64,000 bases of DNA from Nitrosomonas sp. sh817 (GCF_030908545.1 NZ_CP133083.1:1736001-1800000), one strand, 5' to 3'. Numbered from the stretch's first letter, positions 16,545-27,837 are shown. Numbers and translations: made by a program. The notes: a model not told the origin generated them from the letters alone.

Positions 16545-16739
16545 ATGTCCACCAATCATATCTTTATTATTTCTGCTTTAGTGATCAGCGGAGTGTTCTT
16601 TGGAATCCTGTCGATGTTTGGACTACCACAAACAATTATTGAGTGGGTTATTACTGATGGTGCGCTAGCGGTCATTCTTTATATCAGCTATTTAATCATA
16701 GCCTTGATGAACGGAACATCCAAACCCAGAATGCGCTGA
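16545..16739 (+). CDS. Small two-helix membrane protein, first of a paralogous pair
   Basis: A 64-residue protein starting MSTNHIFIISALVISGVFFGILSMFG-type sequence, with two membrane helices (about residues 5-24 and 36-54) separated by the short loop LPQTIIEWVITDG, and a basic tail (KPRMR). The start is set by AAGGAG nine bases upstream of the ATG; a longer frame from 16494 lacks a ribosome site. It is clearly paralogous to the protein at 16820: both share IISGxFFGILSxF, LPxxxxEWxIxD and VILYISYLxI. I do not recognise the family. Function is unknown; small size and duplication would fit a membrane stress or regulatory peptide. Confidence 0.75.
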   Translation: MSTNHIFIISALVISGVFFGILSMFGLPQTIIEWVITDGALAVILYISYLIIALMNGTSKPRMR

Positions 16740-16819
16740 TTTAATTTATAGCGTCAGTAACAAACACAAGAACTAAACTAAATCAAGCATAGTACACACC
16801 CTTCGATCCAGGAGATCTT

Positions 16820-17038
16820 ATGAAAACGAATCAATTGGTTATGTTAACCGTATTCATCATTAGCGGTATATTCTTCGGTATTTTATCGTTGTTTGATTTA
16901 CCTGCATCGGTAACGGAATGGATCATCTCCGATGTTATTTTGGGAGTGATTTTATATATCAGCTACTTAGTTATCACTTTTACCTACGGTTCATCCCAGC
17001 GTTCTGGGTATCGTTCCAATAAAAGGATATATGCTTAA
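16820..17038 (+). CDS. Small two-helix membrane protein, second of a paralogous pair
   Basis: A 72-residue paralogue of the protein at 16545, with membrane helices at about residues 6-25 and 36-55, the same central LPASVTEWIISD loop and a longer basic, glycine/serine-containing tail (SSQRSGYRSNKR). CAGGAGA stands at a good distance before the ATG. The pair is separated by 80 bp and followed by a strong terminator at 17069, so they form one transcription unit. Function is unknown. Confidence 0.75.
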   Translation: MKTNQLVMLTVFIISGIFFGILSLFDLPASVTEWIISDVILGVILYISYLVITFTYGSSQRSGYRSNKRIYA

Positions 17039-17068
17039 TCTCTCCCTTTAACTAGCTCAATAATCAGG

Positions 17069-17107
17069 GGTGAAGACGAGTCGAATAAGACGTCTTCACC
17101 TCTTTTT
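17069..17107 (+). terminator. Rho-independent terminator after the small membrane protein pair
   Basis: GGTGAAGACG (17069-17078) pairs perfectly with CGTCTTCACC (17091-17100) across a 12-base loop, followed by TCTTTTT. It closes the two-gene unit. The minus-strand MBL gene ends at 17158, so the stem could serve both directions, though only the plus strand has the T-run. Confidence 0.85.
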
Positions 17108-17157
17108 ACAATATCCCTGATTTCGAAGCTATACCGAATTTCAACAATCCAATCATG

Positions 17158-18123
17158 TCACAGCTGTTTAAAGCGATCGGTTGGTTGATCAAGCCAGTGA
17201 ATCAAACCTTGCGTATTTAAGCGAATATCGGATTGCAAAAGTTCTTTGATCTCGACTTGCGCTAAACGGCAGCCATGCTTTGTTAATTGATTCAGCAGTA
17301 AATCCGTTAAAGCTTCTGAAATCTCAGCTGCCCGGTCTTGATGCTCTCTTGCACGTTGCGCGATCTCAACATGCGCATCAATTAATTCATGCATAGATCC
17401 AGCATGACGAGTTAGGTGATTGATCCGGCTATAGTGTGTCAAAAAAGCATGGCGTGGTTGATAACTCATGATGCGATCAATGGAATGATGCGCGGCCGCT
17501 GGATCAAATTGCACCGGAGAAGTGGTTGGAAAAACAAATTCCATTCCATCGACATCCAATTCCCGATATGAGACGCCAAAAGTATCGCCGGTAAAAAAAG
17601 ATTGGCTGCGGGCATCAAAAATACAATTATGATGACGCGCGTGCCCTGGAGTATCAAGGAACAACAAGGGGCGCCCATTCAGTTCGATAGTACTGCCGTC
17701 TACAGCCTCGATAATCCTGTCCGCTTCAATCGGATAGATTTCACCATATACCCGTTTAAACTCAGACTCACCATATACGGTTATTGCACCGGCGACGAGT
17801 CGTGCCGGATTCGCCATATGGCTCGCACCACGGGGGTGAACAATCAGTTTCGCGTTTGGAAAAAGACGCATGCATTCGCTCGCGCCGCCCGCATGATCCA
17901 AATGAATATGCGTGAGTATGATATAAGCAACCGCTTCTTTCGCTATGGATTTTTGTTTGAGCGATGCAACTACGCCAGGGATCGAAAAATTTGTTCCGGT
18001 GTCAATCAACGCCGCACTGCCATTCTCGACGATTAAATGGATTGCTGCGCGTCTAGGCCGATGAAATTGCGCATCAATCGCACTGATTCCATCTTCATAA
18101 TCAATTACAACTGGTAGATTCAT
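17158..18123 (-). CDS. MBL-fold metallo-hydrolase
   Basis: A 321-residue metallo-beta-lactamase-fold protein. The metal motif HIHLDH (H72, H74, D76, H77) follows IILT; further ligands are expected in DTPGHARHH (about 158-166), FTGDTFG and LTHYSR. The N-terminal beta strand carries ALIDTGT. The domain organisation, with a helical C-terminal extension of about 85 residues, resembles glyoxalase II-like or lactonase-like hydrolases, but substrate cannot be read from sequence. It lies 49 bp downstream of acs on the same strand and could be co-transcribed with it, so a thioester substrate is possible but speculative. Confidence 0.85.
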   Translation of the reverse strand: MNLPVVIDYEDGISAIDAQFHRPRRAAIHLIVENGSAALIDTGTNFSIPGVVASLKQKSIAKEAVAYIILTHIHLDHAGGASECMRLFPNAKLIVHPRGASHMANPARLVAGAITVYGESEFKRVYGEIYPIEADRIIEAVDGSTIELNGRPLLFLDTPGHARHHNCIFDARSQSFFTGDTFGVSYRELDVDGMEFVFPTTSPVQFDPAAAHHSIDRIMSYQPRHAFLTHYSRINHLTRHAGSMHELIDAHVEIAQRAREHQDRAAEISEALTDLLLNQLTKHGCRLAQVEIKELLQSDIRLNTQGLIHWLDQPTDRFKQL

Positions 18124-18172
18124 GTTTTTCCAATCCTATCCGCGTAACATCCGTTCAATAAGCGGCACATCA

Positions 18173-20149
18173 TTAAAATGATTGCGCAGGTTTCTTTAAT
18201 TGCTCCAGGATAGCCGGGTTTTCCAATGTCGAAGTATCCTGGGTGATTTCTTCACCTTTGGCCAAGGCGCGCAACAATCGGCGCATAATCTTGCCTGATC
18301 GGGTTTTTGGCAAATTCTCGCCGAAGCGGATTTCTTCTGGTTTCGCGATGGGGCCGATTTCTTTCGCTACCCACTCCCGTAATGTATGAACAATATCCGC
18401 GGTCTCTCCGGCTTGCGGATATCTGCCTTTCAAAACCACAAAAGCAATTACCGCTTCCCCTTTAACTTCATGGGGTTTTCCCACTACTGCCGCTTCCGCC
18501 ACAAGCGGATGCGCAACCAACGCCGATTCGATTTCCATTGTCCCCAATCGATGCCCCGATACGTTCAGAACATCGTCAATGCGTCCCATAATCCAGAAAT
18601 AATCATCCATATCACGATAAGCGGAATCACCGGCAAGGTAATACAAACCATGCCCGATATCTTCTGGAAAATACGTTTTTTTAAACCGCTCCGGATCCCC
18701 CCATAAGGTTCGTATTTGCGAAGGAAAGGGCTTCTTGATCACCAAAAACCCTCCTTTTCCTTTTTCGACATCATGCCCCGCCTCATCGACTATCGCAGCA
18801 AAAATTCCGGGCAAGGGAAATGTACAAGAACCCGGTTTAAGTGCAATCGCGCCAGGAACGGGCGCGATCATGTGGCATCCCGTTTCGGTTTGCCACCAGG
18901 TATCAACCACTGGGCAACGTGCTTGTCCAACCTTTTGATAAAACCAAATCCACGCTTCCGGATTAATCGGCTCACCCACCGAACCAAGCAAACGCAGGGA
19001 GGAAAGATCATATTGTGTTGGCAAATCGCTCCCCAGTTTGATCAAAGAACGTATCGCTGTGGGAGCGGTATAAAAAGTCGTCACCCGGTGTTTCTGAATA
19101 ATCTCCCAAAAACGTCCGGCATGCGGATAAGTCGGAATGCCTTCGAATATTACCTGCGTAGCCCCCATCGCCAACGGACCATAACACACATAACTATGAC
19201 CGGTGATCCAGCCAACATCCGCGGTGCACCAGAAAATATCATCCGGTTTATAATCAAAAATCCACTCCATCGATAGTTTTGTACCCAGCAGGTATCCGGC
19301 ACTGGAATGCTGAACCCCTTTCGGCTTGCCTGTCGATCCGGAAGTATAAAGTGTAAATAATGGATGCTCGGCATTGACCCATTCCGGTTCACAGTCCGTG
19401 CTGGCAGCTTCGATAATCTCATGCCACCAAACATCGCGGCTGGTATCGAAAGGTACTGCGGTACCGGTGCGCTGATAAACCACCACGCACTTGACGGATG
19501 CTGTATCTTCCGTATGCAGCGCTTCATCGACGGTCTCTTTGAGCGAGTGATACTTACCGCCACGGATTTGCTCATCAGCCGTGATAACAGCTACGGCACC
19601 GGCATCAACAATACGCTCATGCAGGCTTTTCGAAGAAAAACCACCGAAAACTACGGAATGAATCGCACCAATCCGTGCGCATGCTTGCATCGCAACGACC
19701 GCTTCGATTCCCATCGGCAGATAAATGATTATCCGGTCGCCTTTTTTAATTTTGAGTGATTTCAATGCATTCGCAAACCTGCACACATTTTGATGCAGAT
19801 CCCGATAAGTCGATCGGATAACGGTACCGTCATCGGCTTCAAATATTATCGCGACTTTGTCAGCCTGCGTTGCTAGGTGCCGGTCAAGACAGTTATACGA
19901 TACGTTTAATTCTCCGTCACCAAACCACCGGTAAAACGGCGGCGTTTGGTCATCAAGAATTTGAGTAAAAGGTTTATGCCATAAAATTTGTTCGGTTGCG
20001 CGATTCGCCCAAAACTTCAAATAATCCTTTTCCGCCTCTGCACACAGCGCCTGGTAAGCCTGCATGCCGGAAATGTTGGCTTGCTTGGTAAATTCTTCTG
20101 GTGGCGGAAAAACACGGGTTTCGTGTAACACTGTTTCAATAGTCGTCAT
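18173..20149 (-). CDS. acs: Acetyl-coenzyme A synthetase
   Basis: A 658-residue AMP-forming acetyl-CoA synthetase of the ANL superfamily. Seen: the phosphate loop [11 protein letters not shown], the acetate pocket region [16 protein letters not shown], the WWQTETG motif, the hinge [13 protein letters not shown], and the acetylatable lysine in [14 protein letters not shown] near the C-terminus. It activates acetate at the expense of ATP. The ATG at 20149 ([10 protein letters not shown]) is preferred over an in-frame start 11 codons upstream because GGAGAG precedes it at a normal distance. Length matches E. coli Acs (652). Confidence 0.96.
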   Translation of the reverse strand: MTTIETVLHETRVFPPPEEFTKQANISGMQAYQALCAEAEKDYLKFWANRATEQILWHKPFTQILDDQTPPFYRWFGDGELNVSYNCLDRHLATQADKVAIIFEADDGTVIRSTYRDLHQNVCRFANALKSLKIKKGDRIIIYLPMGIEAVVAMQACARIGAIHSVVFGGFSSKSLHERIVDAGAVAVITADEQIRGGKYHSLKETVDEALHTEDTASVKCVVVYQRTGTAVPFDTSRDVWWHEIIEAASTDCEPEWVNAEHPLFTLYTSGSTGKPKGVQHSSAGYLLGTKLSMEWIFDYKPDDIFWCTADVGWITGHSYVCYGPLAMGATQVIFEGIPTYPHAGRFWEIIQKHRVTTFYTAPTAIRSLIKLGSDLPTQYDLSSLRLLGSVGEPINPEAWIWFYQKVGQARCPVVDTWWQTETGCHMIAPVPGAIALKPGSCTFPLPGIFAAIVDEAGHDVEKGKGGFLVIKKPFPSQIRTLWGDPERFKKTYFPEDIGHGLYYLAGDSAYRDMDDYFWIMGRIDDVLNVSGHRLGTMEIESALVAHPLVAEAAVVGKPHEVKGEAVIAFVVLKGRYPQAGETADIVHTLREWVAKEIGPIAKPEEIRFGENLPKTRSGKIMRRLLRALAKGEEITQDTSTLENPAILEQLKKPAQSF

Positions 20150-20362
20150 GCAACAGCTCTCCGAATTTCGAGTAATCTTCAATCGTCAAATTGTATCACC
20201 GGCACCCATCAGTATAAGCACTTCTTTTCTTGCGACCAGGAAGGATAACCGCGATTGAAATAACATAATCACATCACTTCGAAACGGGCAAAGCAGCGCC
20301 AAGAAACGCTAGAATATTGGCATGAACGAAAAGTTTATATTCCATAATCGATAAATATTTGT

Positions 20363-20408
20363 TAAAATGGGCACAATAATTTCGATGGGCTTTGTCAGCC
20401 CATTTTTT
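20363..20408 (+). promoter_or_regulatory. Short leader with intrinsic-terminator hairpin upstream of rimP (candidate attenuator)
   Basis: ATGGGCT (20385-20391) and AGCCCAT (20397-20403) form a perfect 7-bp stem with a 5-base loop, followed by TTTTT. It lies between a possible -10 (TAAAAT, 20363-20368) and the rimP ATG at 20424, that is, inside a leader of about 50 bases. Attenuator-like rimP leaders have been described in other proteobacteria, so control of the rimP-nusA-infB operon by premature termination is plausible. It could instead be the terminator of an unseen upstream transcript. Confidence 0.55.
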
Positions 20409-20423
20409 ATTTGTGGCGGAGCT

Positions 20424-20852
20424 ATGGCACTAGAAGAATTGTTGGAATCGACTCTAAACAATATGGGCTATGAGTTGGTCGAAATAGAACGGCTCGCGCA
20501 CAACAAGCTGATCAGGATTTTTGTAGACAAGGCAGGCGGAATCACCATTGATGATTGTGTCGTGATTAGTAATCACTTGAGTCACTTGTTTGCGGTCGAA
20601 AATATAGACTATGGCCGGCTCGAAGTCTCCTCGCCGGGACTCGACAGACCGCTGCGGAAAGAAACTGATTTTTCTCGTTTTATTGGAGAAACAATCAAAT
20701 TAAAACTACATGTCCCCATCCAAGGGCAAAAAAACTTTACTGGGATTCTGCGAGAAGTAAATAATGGCATAATTAAACTTGAAATTGATGGAAAAATGCT
20801 AGACCTTGAATTAAGTAATCTTGGAAAAGCTCGTTTGGTACCAAAATTGTAG
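20424..20852 (+). CDS. rimP: Ribosome maturation factor RimP
   Basis: A 142-residue RimP, needed for 30S subunit assembly. It begins [22 protein letters not shown], followed by the family signature [19 protein letters not shown] and [18 protein letters not shown], then the C-terminal Sm-like domain. The ATG at 20424 is preceded by GGCGGAG; an in-frame ATG at 20367 would place the attenuator-like hairpin inside the coding region and has no ribosome site. First gene of rimP-nusA-infB-rbfA-truB; the gap to nusA is 29 bp. Confidence 0.95.
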   Translation: MALEELLESTLNNMGYELVEIERLAHNKLIRIFVDKAGGITIDDCVVISNHLSHLFAVENIDYGRLEVSSPGLDRPLRKETDFSRFIGETIKLKLHVPIQGQKNFTGILREVNNGIIKLEIDGKMLDLELSNLGKARLVPKL

Positions 20853-20881
20853 GTCATACAGAAAACATAGGCTGGAGGGTT

Positions 20882-22354
20882 ATGAGCCGCGAAATTTTAC
20901 TGTTGGTTGATGCGTTGGCGCGAGAGAAAGCTGTCGAAAAGGAAATCGTCTTTACGGCGCTTGAGCTCGCCTTGGCATCTGCAACTAAAAAACGGTTTCA
21001 AGAAGACATCGATACACGTGTTTCTATTGACAGGGTGACAGGAGATCATCAATCCTTCCGCCGCTGGCTGGTTGTGGAAGACGGCACTGTAGATGATGCT
21101 GCACGCGAGGTTTCTTTAAGTGATGCACTGAAATCCGATCCAGCTCTCCAGACTGGGGAATATTTGGAAAAACCTTTGGAACCCATTGAGTTTGGGCGCA
21201 TTGGCGCACAAGCCGCCAAACAAGTAATTTTCCAGAAAATTCGCGATGCAGAGCGCGAGCAAACGCTGAATGACTTTCTCGAGAGAGGTGATTATTTAGT
21301 GACCGGTACCATTAAAAGAATCGAACGCGGCAATGCGATCATCGAATCAGGAAAAATAGAAGCGGAATTGCCTCGCGATCAAATGATTCCCAAAGAGAAT
21401 TTGCGTGTTGGCGATCGCGTTCGCGCTTATTTGCATAAAGTCGATCGCTTAGCGAGGGGCCCGCAATTAAAGCTTTCGCGAATTTCGCCCGAGTTTCTGA
21501 TGAAGCTGTTTGAATTGGAAGTTCCTGAGATTGAAGAGGGTTTGCTAGAAATCAGAGCTGCTGCACGAGATCCAGGATCCCGTGCAAAAATTGCTGTCAA
21601 ATCAAATGATCAAAGAATTGATCCGATCGGTACTTGCGTTGGGATGCGCGGTTCCAGAGTACAGGCGGTTATCAGCGAGCTCGCCGGTGAACGGGTGGAT
21701 ATTGTGCTATGGTCTGAAGATCCCGCGACATTTATCATTAACGCGCTGGCACCGGCAGAAATCAGCAGTATCATGGTGGACGAAGAAAAACACAGTATGG
21801 ATATTGTGGTGGATGATGATAATCTCGCACAAGCAATCGGCCGCGGCGGGCAAAATGTCCGTTTGGCATCAGAATTGACAGGATGGGAACTCAATATTCT
21901 GACTGTCGAAGAATCCAAGACTAAGCATGAACAGGAATCAACGCAAATTTGTCAGCTTTTCATGCAAAAACTCGATGTCGATGAAGAAATCGCCAAAATA
22001 TTATTGCAAGAAGGTTTCGTGACACTGGAAGAAGTGGCTTATGTGCCACTCAATGAAATGCTGGAAATCGAATCGTTGGATGAAGAGACAGTCAATGAAA
22101 TACGAAATCGTGCTCGTAATGCATTATTAACCGATGCCATCGCCAACGAAGAAAAAGTCGAGCATGTCGCTGAAGATTTACTCTCGATCGAAGGAATGGA
22201 TATCAATATCGTCAGAGAACTTGCAGCACACGGTATTAACACCCAAGAGGATTTGGCTGATCTGGCTGCGGATGATTTGGTTGAAATAACCGGCATCGAT
22301 ATTGAACGCGCCAATCGATTGATTATCAAAGCGCGTGAACCATGGTTTACTTGA
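20882..22354 (+). CDS. nusA: Transcription termination/antitermination factor NusA
   Basis: A 490-residue NusA: N-terminal RNA polymerase-binding domain (about 1-125), S1 domain (about 135-200, [19 protein letters not shown]), KH1 and KH2 domains (about 205-345, [15 protein letters not shown] and [20 protein letters not shown]), and two C-terminal acidic repeat helix-hairpin domains (about 365-420 and 440-490). It controls pausing, intrinsic termination and N/Nun or rRNA antitermination. The two AR repeats are the form found in beta- and gammaproteobacteria. GGAGG precedes the ATG. Co-transcribed with rimP and infB. Confidence 0.97.
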   Translation: MSREILLLVDALAREKAVEKEIVFTALELALASATKKRFQEDIDTRVSIDRVTGDHQSFRRWLVVEDGTVDDAAREVSLSDALKSDPALQTGEYLEKPLEPIEFGRIGAQAAKQVIFQKIRDAEREQTLNDFLERGDYLVTGTIKRIERGNAIIESGKIEAELPRDQMIPKENLRVGDRVRAYLHKVDRLARGPQLKLSRISPEFLMKLFELEVPEIEEGLLEIRAAARDPGSRAKIAVKSNDQRIDPIGTCVGMRGSRVQAVISELAGERVDIVLWSEDPATFIINALAPAEISSIMVDEEKHSMDIVVDDDNLAQAIGRGGQNVRLASELTGWELNILTVEESKTKHEQESTQICQLFMQKLDVDEEIAKILLQEGFVTLEEVAYVPLNEMLEIESLDEETVNEIRNRARNALLTDAIANEEKVEHVAEDLLSIEGMDINIVRELAAHGINTQEDLADLAADDLVEITGIDIERANRLIIKAREPWFT

Positions 22355-22431
22355 TTTTACGACATACGAAAAATGAATTAACTTAGATTTTTTTAGAATC
22401 GCTTGAAGTACGGATTGGTGAAAGGTTATAA

Positions 22432-25074
22432 ATGGCTCAAATGAGTGTGGAACAATTTGCAAATGAATTGGGTTTGTTGCCGACGGTATTGCTCGAGCAA
22501 CTAAAAGCTGCGGGCGTCAAAAAAATGTTGGTGGAAGACAGCTTAACTGAGCAAGACAAAGCACAACTGCTGGATTATCTCAGAAAAACCCATGGAGCCA
22601 CCGACACCAAAAGCAAAGTCACTTTAACCCGCCGCCAAACTTCTGAAATCCGCAAATCCGATAGCACTGGACGGGCGCGAACTATCCAAGTCGAAGTCAG
22701 AAAAAGAAGAGTCCTGTCAAAACCGGTTATCCCTGGAGAAAGCGAAACCGTACCCACAAAACCGGCAGTCTCTGAAGCAGCGAACCAGCCGGTCAATCAG
22801 CCTGTTATTGATGAAGCGCAATTGGCATTGCGCAATGAAGAGGCAAGAAAGCAAGCTGAATTAATTGCACGCCAAGCTGAAGAAATCCGGCAAAAGAAAG
22901 CTCGCAAGAAAACCGAAGAAATTGAAAAATCACAAGCCATCGCCGCTGAAACTAAAGCCGAACAGTCACCCCCTTCAACTCAATCGCCCCCTCTCGCACC
23001 GCCGGAAACCGGTTCTCAATTACCACCGGTTGCCAAAAACAAGATTGAATCTGAACAGCCGGGTTCCGATTCGCACGTCAGTGCTACCGAAGGCACGCTG
23101 CATAAACCAGCCATAAAACCGGAAGAAAAAACCGACAAGAAAAAGAAACAACTAAAGCAGCAAGTAATATGGAAAGATGAAAATACCAAGAAACGTGCTG
23201 TAAAAACCCGCGGCGATATTTCAAGCGGCCAAGGCTGGCGCACGCGCAGAGAAAAACACAGCAAGCCTCACCACGTCGAAGAGCAAAACATTCATGCATT
23301 TTCCGCGCCCACCGAACCCATCGTGCGAGAGATACTGGTTCCTGAAACCATCTCGGTAGGCGCTTTGGCTCAAAAAATGTCAGTAAAAGCTGCGGATGTG
23401 ATTAAAGTACTGATGAAAATGGGCAGCATGGTAACAATCAACCAGATGCTCGATCAGGATACTGCCATGATTGTGGTTGAAGAAATGGGACATATTGCAA
23501 AATATGCCGAAATGGACAATCCCGAGAGTTTCCTTACCGATCAAGAATCGTCGATGACTGCGGCCGAAATGATTCCCCGGGCACCGGTCGTTACGGTTAT
23601 GGGACATGTCGATCATGGTAAGACCTCTTTGCTTGACTATATCCGCCGCACCCGCGTTGCAGGCGGCGAAGCGGGCGGTATCACACAGCATATCGGTGCG
23701 TACCACGTCGAAACGGATCATGGCATGGTCACATTTCTCGATACCCCCGGTCACGAGGCATTCACCGCCATGCGCGCGCGCGGAACGAAAATCACCGATA
23801 TCGTCATTCTCGTCGTAGCTGCGGATGATGGCGTCATGCCGCAAACCATCGAAGCGATTCATCATGCCAAGGCCGCAAAAATCCCCATCATTGTTGCCGT
23901 CAATAAGATCGATAAACCGGAAGCTAACGCTGAAAGAATCCGGCATGAATTGGTCAGTCATGAAGTGGTGCCCGAAGATTGGGGTGGCGACACCATGTTT
24001 GTGGAAGTATCGGCCAAAACCGGTCAAGGCATTGATGCACTTTTGGAAAGTATTTTATTGCAAGCGGAGGTGCTTGAACTCAAAGCGCCAATCAACACTC
24101 CGGCGAAGGGCGTTGTAATCGAATCACGCTTGGACAAAGGCCGCGGTCCGGTAGCGACCATTTTAGTGCAATCAGGCACGTTGAATCGCGGAGATGTGCT
24201 GCTAGCCGGTGCCGTTTATGGCAAAGTACGCGCCATGAACGATGAAAACGGTAAGGCTATCAAACATGCAGGAACATCAATTCCCGTGGAAATACAGGGC
24301 TTATCGGAAGTTCCCGAAGCCGGTGAAACGGTGCTGGCACTGGATGATGAACGAAAAGCCCGGGAAATCGCATTGTTCCGGCAAGGCAAGTATCGCGATG
24401 TAAAATTGGCGAAACAACAAGCCGCAAAACTGGAAAATGTTTTCGATCAACAAGCAGATGTCAAAATTTTGTCGCTCATCATCAAAGCGGACGTACAAGG
24501 CTCGTGCGAAGCACTGGCTTATGCTTTGCAAAAAATCTCAACCGACGAAGTAAAAGTCAATATCATTCATAGCGGTGTCGGAGCCATTATTGAATCGGAT
24601 GTCAATCTATCGCTGGCGTCCAAAGCCGTTATTATCGGCTTTAATGTCCGCGCCGATGCGAGTGCCCGGAAATTGATCGCCTCCACCGGTGTCGATGTGC
24701 GTTATTACAACATCATCTATGAAGCCGTTGATGAGATTAAGGCGGCTCTTTCCGGAATGATGTCGCCTGAACGCAAAGAAAACATCACCGGTTTGATCGA
24801 TATCCGCGAAATTTACCGTATTCCTAAAGTGGGTGTAGTGGCTGGATGTTATGTATTGGATGGCATCGTCAAGCGGAATTCACTCGTCCGGGTATTGCGC
24901 GATGGTTTAGTGATTCACAGTTGCGAATTGGATTCATTGAAACGTTTCAAGGATGATGTAAAAGAAGTCAGAGAAGGCTTTGAATGTGGATTGTCGCTTA
25001 AGAATTTCAATGAAATCCAGGTGGGAGATCAGCTGGAAATCTACGAAATCGTAGAAACAGCGCGATCGTTATAA
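22432..25074 (+). CDS. infB: Translation initiation factor IF-2
   Basis: An 880-residue IF-2. An N-terminal IF2-N domain ([21 protein letters not shown]), a long charged linker rich in Lys, Glu and Pro (about 75-290), a second IF2-N domain (about 295-345), then the G domain with G1 GHVDHGKT (391-398), G3 DTPGHEAF and G4 NKID, and domains II-IV. It delivers fMet-tRNA to the 30S subunit and promotes subunit joining. Shorter internal-start isoforms occur in E. coli, but I did not find a clear site here. The gap to nusA is 77 bp and to rbfA 27 bp. Confidence 0.97.
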   Translation: MAQMSVEQFANELGLLPTVLLEQLKAAGVKKMLVEDSLTEQDKAQLLDYLRKTHGATDTKSKVTLTRRQTSEIRKSDSTGRARTIQVEVRKRRVLSKPVIPGESETVPTKPAVSEAANQPVNQPVIDEAQLALRNEEARKQAELIARQAEEIRQKKARKKTEEIEKSQAIAAETKAEQSPPSTQSPPLAPPETGSQLPPVAKNKIESEQPGSDSHVSATEGTLHKPAIKPEEKTDKKKKQLKQQVIWKDENTKKRAVKTRGDISSGQGWRTRREKHSKPHHVEEQNIHAFSAPTEPIVREILVPETISVGALAQKMSVKAADVIKVLMKMGSMVTINQMLDQDTAMIVVEEMGHIAKYAEMDNPESFLTDQESSMTAAEMIPRAPVVTVMGHVDHGKTSLLDYIRRTRVAGGEAGGITQHIGAYHVETDHGMVTFLDTPGHEAFTAMRARGTKITDIVILVVAADDGVMPQTIEAIHHAKAAKIPIIVAVNKIDKPEANAERIRHELVSHEVVPEDWGGDTMFVEVSAKTGQGIDALLESILLQAEVLELKAPINTPAKGVVIESRLDKGRGPVATILVQSGTLNRGDVLLAGAVYGKVRAMNDENGKAIKHAGTSIPVEIQGLSEVPEAGETVLALDDERKAREIALFRQGKYRDVKLAKQQAAKLENVFDQQADVKILSLIIKADVQGSCEALAYALQKISTDEVKVNIIHSGVGAIIESDVNLSLASKAVIIGFNVRADASARKLIASTGVDVRYYNIIYEAVDEIKAALSGMMSPERKENITGLIDIREIYRIPKVGVVAGCYVLDGIVKRNSLVRVLRDGLVIHSCELDSLKRFKDDVKEVREGFECGLSLKNFNEIQVGDQLEIYEIVETARSL

Positions 25075-25101
25075 TAACAATCCGGCCACCGACAAACTTC
25101 C

Positions 25102-25476
25102 ATGCCAAAAGAATATTCCCGCACGCTCCGGGTCGCCGATCAGATACAACGGGAATTGGCCGACTTACTGCAAAATGAAATCAAAGATCCGCGCGTCAAG
25201 CAAATCACGATTACCGCCGTCGAAGTAACACGTGATTACAGCCATGCCAAAATCTTTTATACCTCGCTTGGCAACCCTGAAGAACACGATCTCGTAGAGA
25301 AAGGCTTGGAACACGCCAAAGGTTTTTTGCGCACTCACTTGTCACATCGGATGAAATTAAGAATCATCCCGCATCTGCATTTTATCTATGACGAATCGAT
25401 TGAACGCGGCATACGTTTGTCAAAATTAATTGACGAAGCGATCGCTCTGGATAAAGCCACTCATCAGCCGGATTGA
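25102..25476 (+). CDS. rbfA: Ribosome-binding factor A
   Basis: A 124-residue RbfA with the KH-like fold and family motifs RVADQIQRELADLLQNEI, DPRVKQITITAVEVTRDYSHAKIF and the C-terminal LHFIYDESIERGIRLS. It binds the 30S subunit during 16S rRNA 5'-end maturation. Normal length and operon position between infB and truB. Confidence 0.95.
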   Translation: MPKEYSRTLRVADQIQRELADLLQNEIKDPRVKQITITAVEVTRDYSHAKIFYTSLGNPEEHDLVEKGLEHAKGFLRTHLSHRMKLRIIPHLHFIYDESIERGIRLSKLIDEAIALDKATHQPD

Positions 25477-25509
25477 TCGAAAAGTACTATCGGTAGCCCC
25501 CTCGCTAAC

Positions 25510-26430
25510 GTGTCTAAGCCGGAAAAACGTAAAATCAACGGTGTATTGCTATTGGATAAGCCGCATGGGATCTCGTCCAATCACGCCCTGCAAAAAGTTA
25601 AAAAAATTTTTTCGGCTGCCAAATGCGGCCATACCGGCACGCTGGATCCAATGGCTACCGGGTTACTCCCGATCTGTTTTGGCGAAGCTACCAAGTTCTC
25701 AGCCCATTTACTGGGTGCTGAAAAATCCTATATCGCTACGCTGAAACTCGGCTTCCTAAGCACTACCGGCGATGCGGAAGGCGAAATTCATCAGTTGGAA
25801 ATACCGGAATATCCTACGCAAGCAAAGTGCGAGCGGATACTTTTACAATTTACCGGAACAACCCAGCAAATCCCGCCAATGTACAGCGCGCTCAAGTATC
25901 AGGGTAAACCGCTGTATCAATATGCCAGAAACGGCGACACCATTGCACGACCGGCACGCGATATCAATATTGATACGCTGCAAATTCTATCGCTGCATGA
26001 CGATGAGTTACGCATCAGCGTCCGCTGCAGCTCCGGCACTTATATCAGAGTCTTGGCGGAAGATATTGGCAAGGCGCTAGGCTGTGGAGGCGCCTACCTG
26101 ACGGATTTACGCCGCACTGAAATCGACCGGTTTAACATTGCGCAAGCTCAGACGCTGCAAGCGATCGAAGATCTGGAATCCGGCGAGCGGCAACGCTTGC
26201 TATTATCGATCGACCATTTATTGCAAGATTATCCCGTGATCCAATTGAACGATTTAATGGCAAAACACATCCTGCAAGGAAGAATCGTTGCATGCCCATC
26301 GGATGCCAGTGTTATACCCGAAGGTGCAATGGCGCGGCTTTATAATGAACAGCAACAATTTTTGGGACTCGGTGTCATAACACCCGAACGCGCGATTGTG
26401 GCCAAGCGGCTTTTATCCGGTATCCCATAA
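25510..26430 (+). CDS. truB: tRNA pseudouridine(55) synthase TruB
   Basis: A 306-residue pseudouridine synthase that modifies U55 of tRNAs. The catalytic aspartate lies in GHTGTLDPMATGLLP (about residue 43); further motifs are KPHGISSNHAL, KSYIATLKLG and VRCSSGTYIRVLAEDIG. The start is GTG, giving VSKPEKRKINGVLLLDKPHG. A C-terminal PUA-like region follows (about 250-306). It is the last gene of the rimP operon and converges on rimO with about 70 bp between them and no clear terminator. Confidence 0.95.
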   Translation: MSKPEKRKINGVLLLDKPHGISSNHALQKVKKIFSAAKCGHTGTLDPMATGLLPICFGEATKFSAHLLGAEKSYIATLKLGFLSTTGDAEGEIHQLEIPEYPTQAKCERILLQFTGTTQQIPPMYSALKYQGKPLYQYARNGDTIARPARDINIDTLQILSLHDDELRISVRCSSGTYIRVLAEDIGKALGCGGAYLTDLRRTEIDRFNIAQAQTLQAIEDLESGERQRLLLSIDHLLQDYPVIQLNDLMAKHILQGRIVACPSDASVIPEGAMARLYNEQQQFLGLGVITPERAIVAKRLLSGIP

Positions 26431-26502
26431 CCGGTTATTCGCTTTCTGTCAATCCGGCAAAACGGATGACCCAATTCGCTACGGGATCATAATGCGGAAA
26501 TA

Positions 26503-27837
26503 TCAAGTTAACGCAACCGCAAACAAATCATGCGTATCGGAATCCGTGATCTCCACTTCCAGGAAATCCCCCGGCTGAACATCTCCGGCATTCTCCACAA
26601 ACACCAATCCATCGATTTCCGGCGCGTCGGCGCTACTGCGGGCAACCACTTGATCTTCGGTCAGTTGATCCACCAGCACGGTGATCCTTTGCCCGATTTT
26701 CTCCGCCAGGCGCTGACGGCTGATGTCTTCTTGCAACTGCATGAAGCGTGCCCTGCGTTCCTCCTTGACGTCTTCCGGAACCTGCCCCGGCAACTGATTG
26801 GCGGCGGCGCCCGCAACCGGTGAATACGCAAAACAACCGACGCGATCCAGCCGCGCTTCTTGCAGAAACAACAAAAGTTCTTCGAATTCTTCCTCGGTTT
26901 CCCCGGGAAAACCGACAATGAACGTGCTGCGGAGCGTAATATCAGGACATACTTGCCGCCATTGCCGGATTCTTTCCAGATTATTCTCAGCGCTAGCCGG
27001 CCGTTTCATCGCTTTTAAGATCCGCGAATTAGCGTGCTGGAACGGCACGTCCAGATACGGCAGAATTTTACCCTCTGCCATTAAAGGTATCACTTCATCG
27101 ACATGCGGATAGGGATAGACATAATGCAATCGCACCCACGCGCCCAGTGAACCCAATGCGGTAGCTAATTCTGTCAAACGGGTTTTAACCGGACGTCCTT
27201 GCCAGAAACCGGTACGGTATCTCACATCCACGCCATAGGCGCTGGTATCCTGGGAGATGATCAATAATTCTTTGACGCCGGCATCGACTAAATGCTCGGC
27301 TTCTTGCATGACCTGATGAATCGGACGGCTGACCAAATCACCGCGCATGGATGGAATGATACAAAAGGAGCAACGATGGTTACAGCCCTCGGAAATTTTG
27401 ACATAGGCATAATGTTTAGGCGTTAGCCGGATTCCTTGCGGCGGTATCAAGCTGGTAAACGGATCGTGCGGTTGCGGCAAATGCGCATGAATCGCCGACA
27501 TCACTTCCGGCAATGCATGCGGCCCGGTCACCGCCAAGACTTGCGGGTGCGCTTTTTTGACCACGTCACCATCTTCTTTTGCACCCAGACAGCCGGTCAC
27601 AATGACTTTACCGTTTTCGGCCAGCGCTTCCCCGATGGCATCGAGCGATTCCTCGACCGCGCTATCAATAAACCCGCAAGTATTCACCACCACCAGATCG
27701 GCGTCATCGTAAGATGGCGAAATCTCGTAACCTTCGGCACGCAGTTGCGTCAGTATTTGCTCCGAATCAACCAATGCTTTCGGGCAACCTAATGAAATAA
27801 AACCAACTTTGTTGGGAATCTGTTTGGATGAAGACAT
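26503..27837 (-). CDS. rimO: Ribosomal protein uS12 methylthiotransferase RimO
   Basis: A 444-residue radical-SAM methylthiotransferase that modifies an Asp of ribosomal protein S12. The N-terminal UPF0004 domain carries Cys18, Cys54 and Cys83 ([25 protein letters not shown]) for one [4Fe-4S] cluster; the radical-SAM motif is CNHRCSFC (C152, C156, C159). A C-terminal TRAM domain follows (about 378-440). The [12 protein letters not shown] opening distinguishes RimO from MiaB. Adjacent ribosome-maturation genes fit the role. Confidence 0.95.
   Translation of the reverse strand: MSSSKQIPNKVGFISLGCPKALVDSEQILTQLRAEGYEISPSYDDADLVVVNTCGFIDSAVEESLDAIGEALAENGKVIVTGCLGAKEDGDVVKKAHPQVLAVTGPHALPEVMSAIHAHLPQPHDPFTSLIPPQGIRLTPKHYAYVKISEGCNHRCSFCIIPSMRGDLVSRPIHQVMQEAEHLVDAGVKELLIISQDTSAYGVDVRYRTGFWQGRPVKTRLTELATALGSLGAWVRLHYVYPYPHVDEVIPLMAEGKILPYLDVPFQHANSRILKAMKRPASAENNLERIRQWRQVCPDITLRSTFIVGFPGETEEEFEELLLFLQEARLDRVGCFAYSPVAGAAANQLPGQVPEDVKEERRARFMQLQEDISRQRLAEKIGQRITVLVDQLTEDQVVARSSADAPEIDGLVFVENAGDVQPGDFLEVEITDSDTHDLFAVALT

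Noticed and set aside
20367..20423. Longer start for rimP
   Set aside because: It would encode the terminator-like hairpin and begins upstream of the likely transcription start; the ATG at 20424 has GGCGGAG in front.
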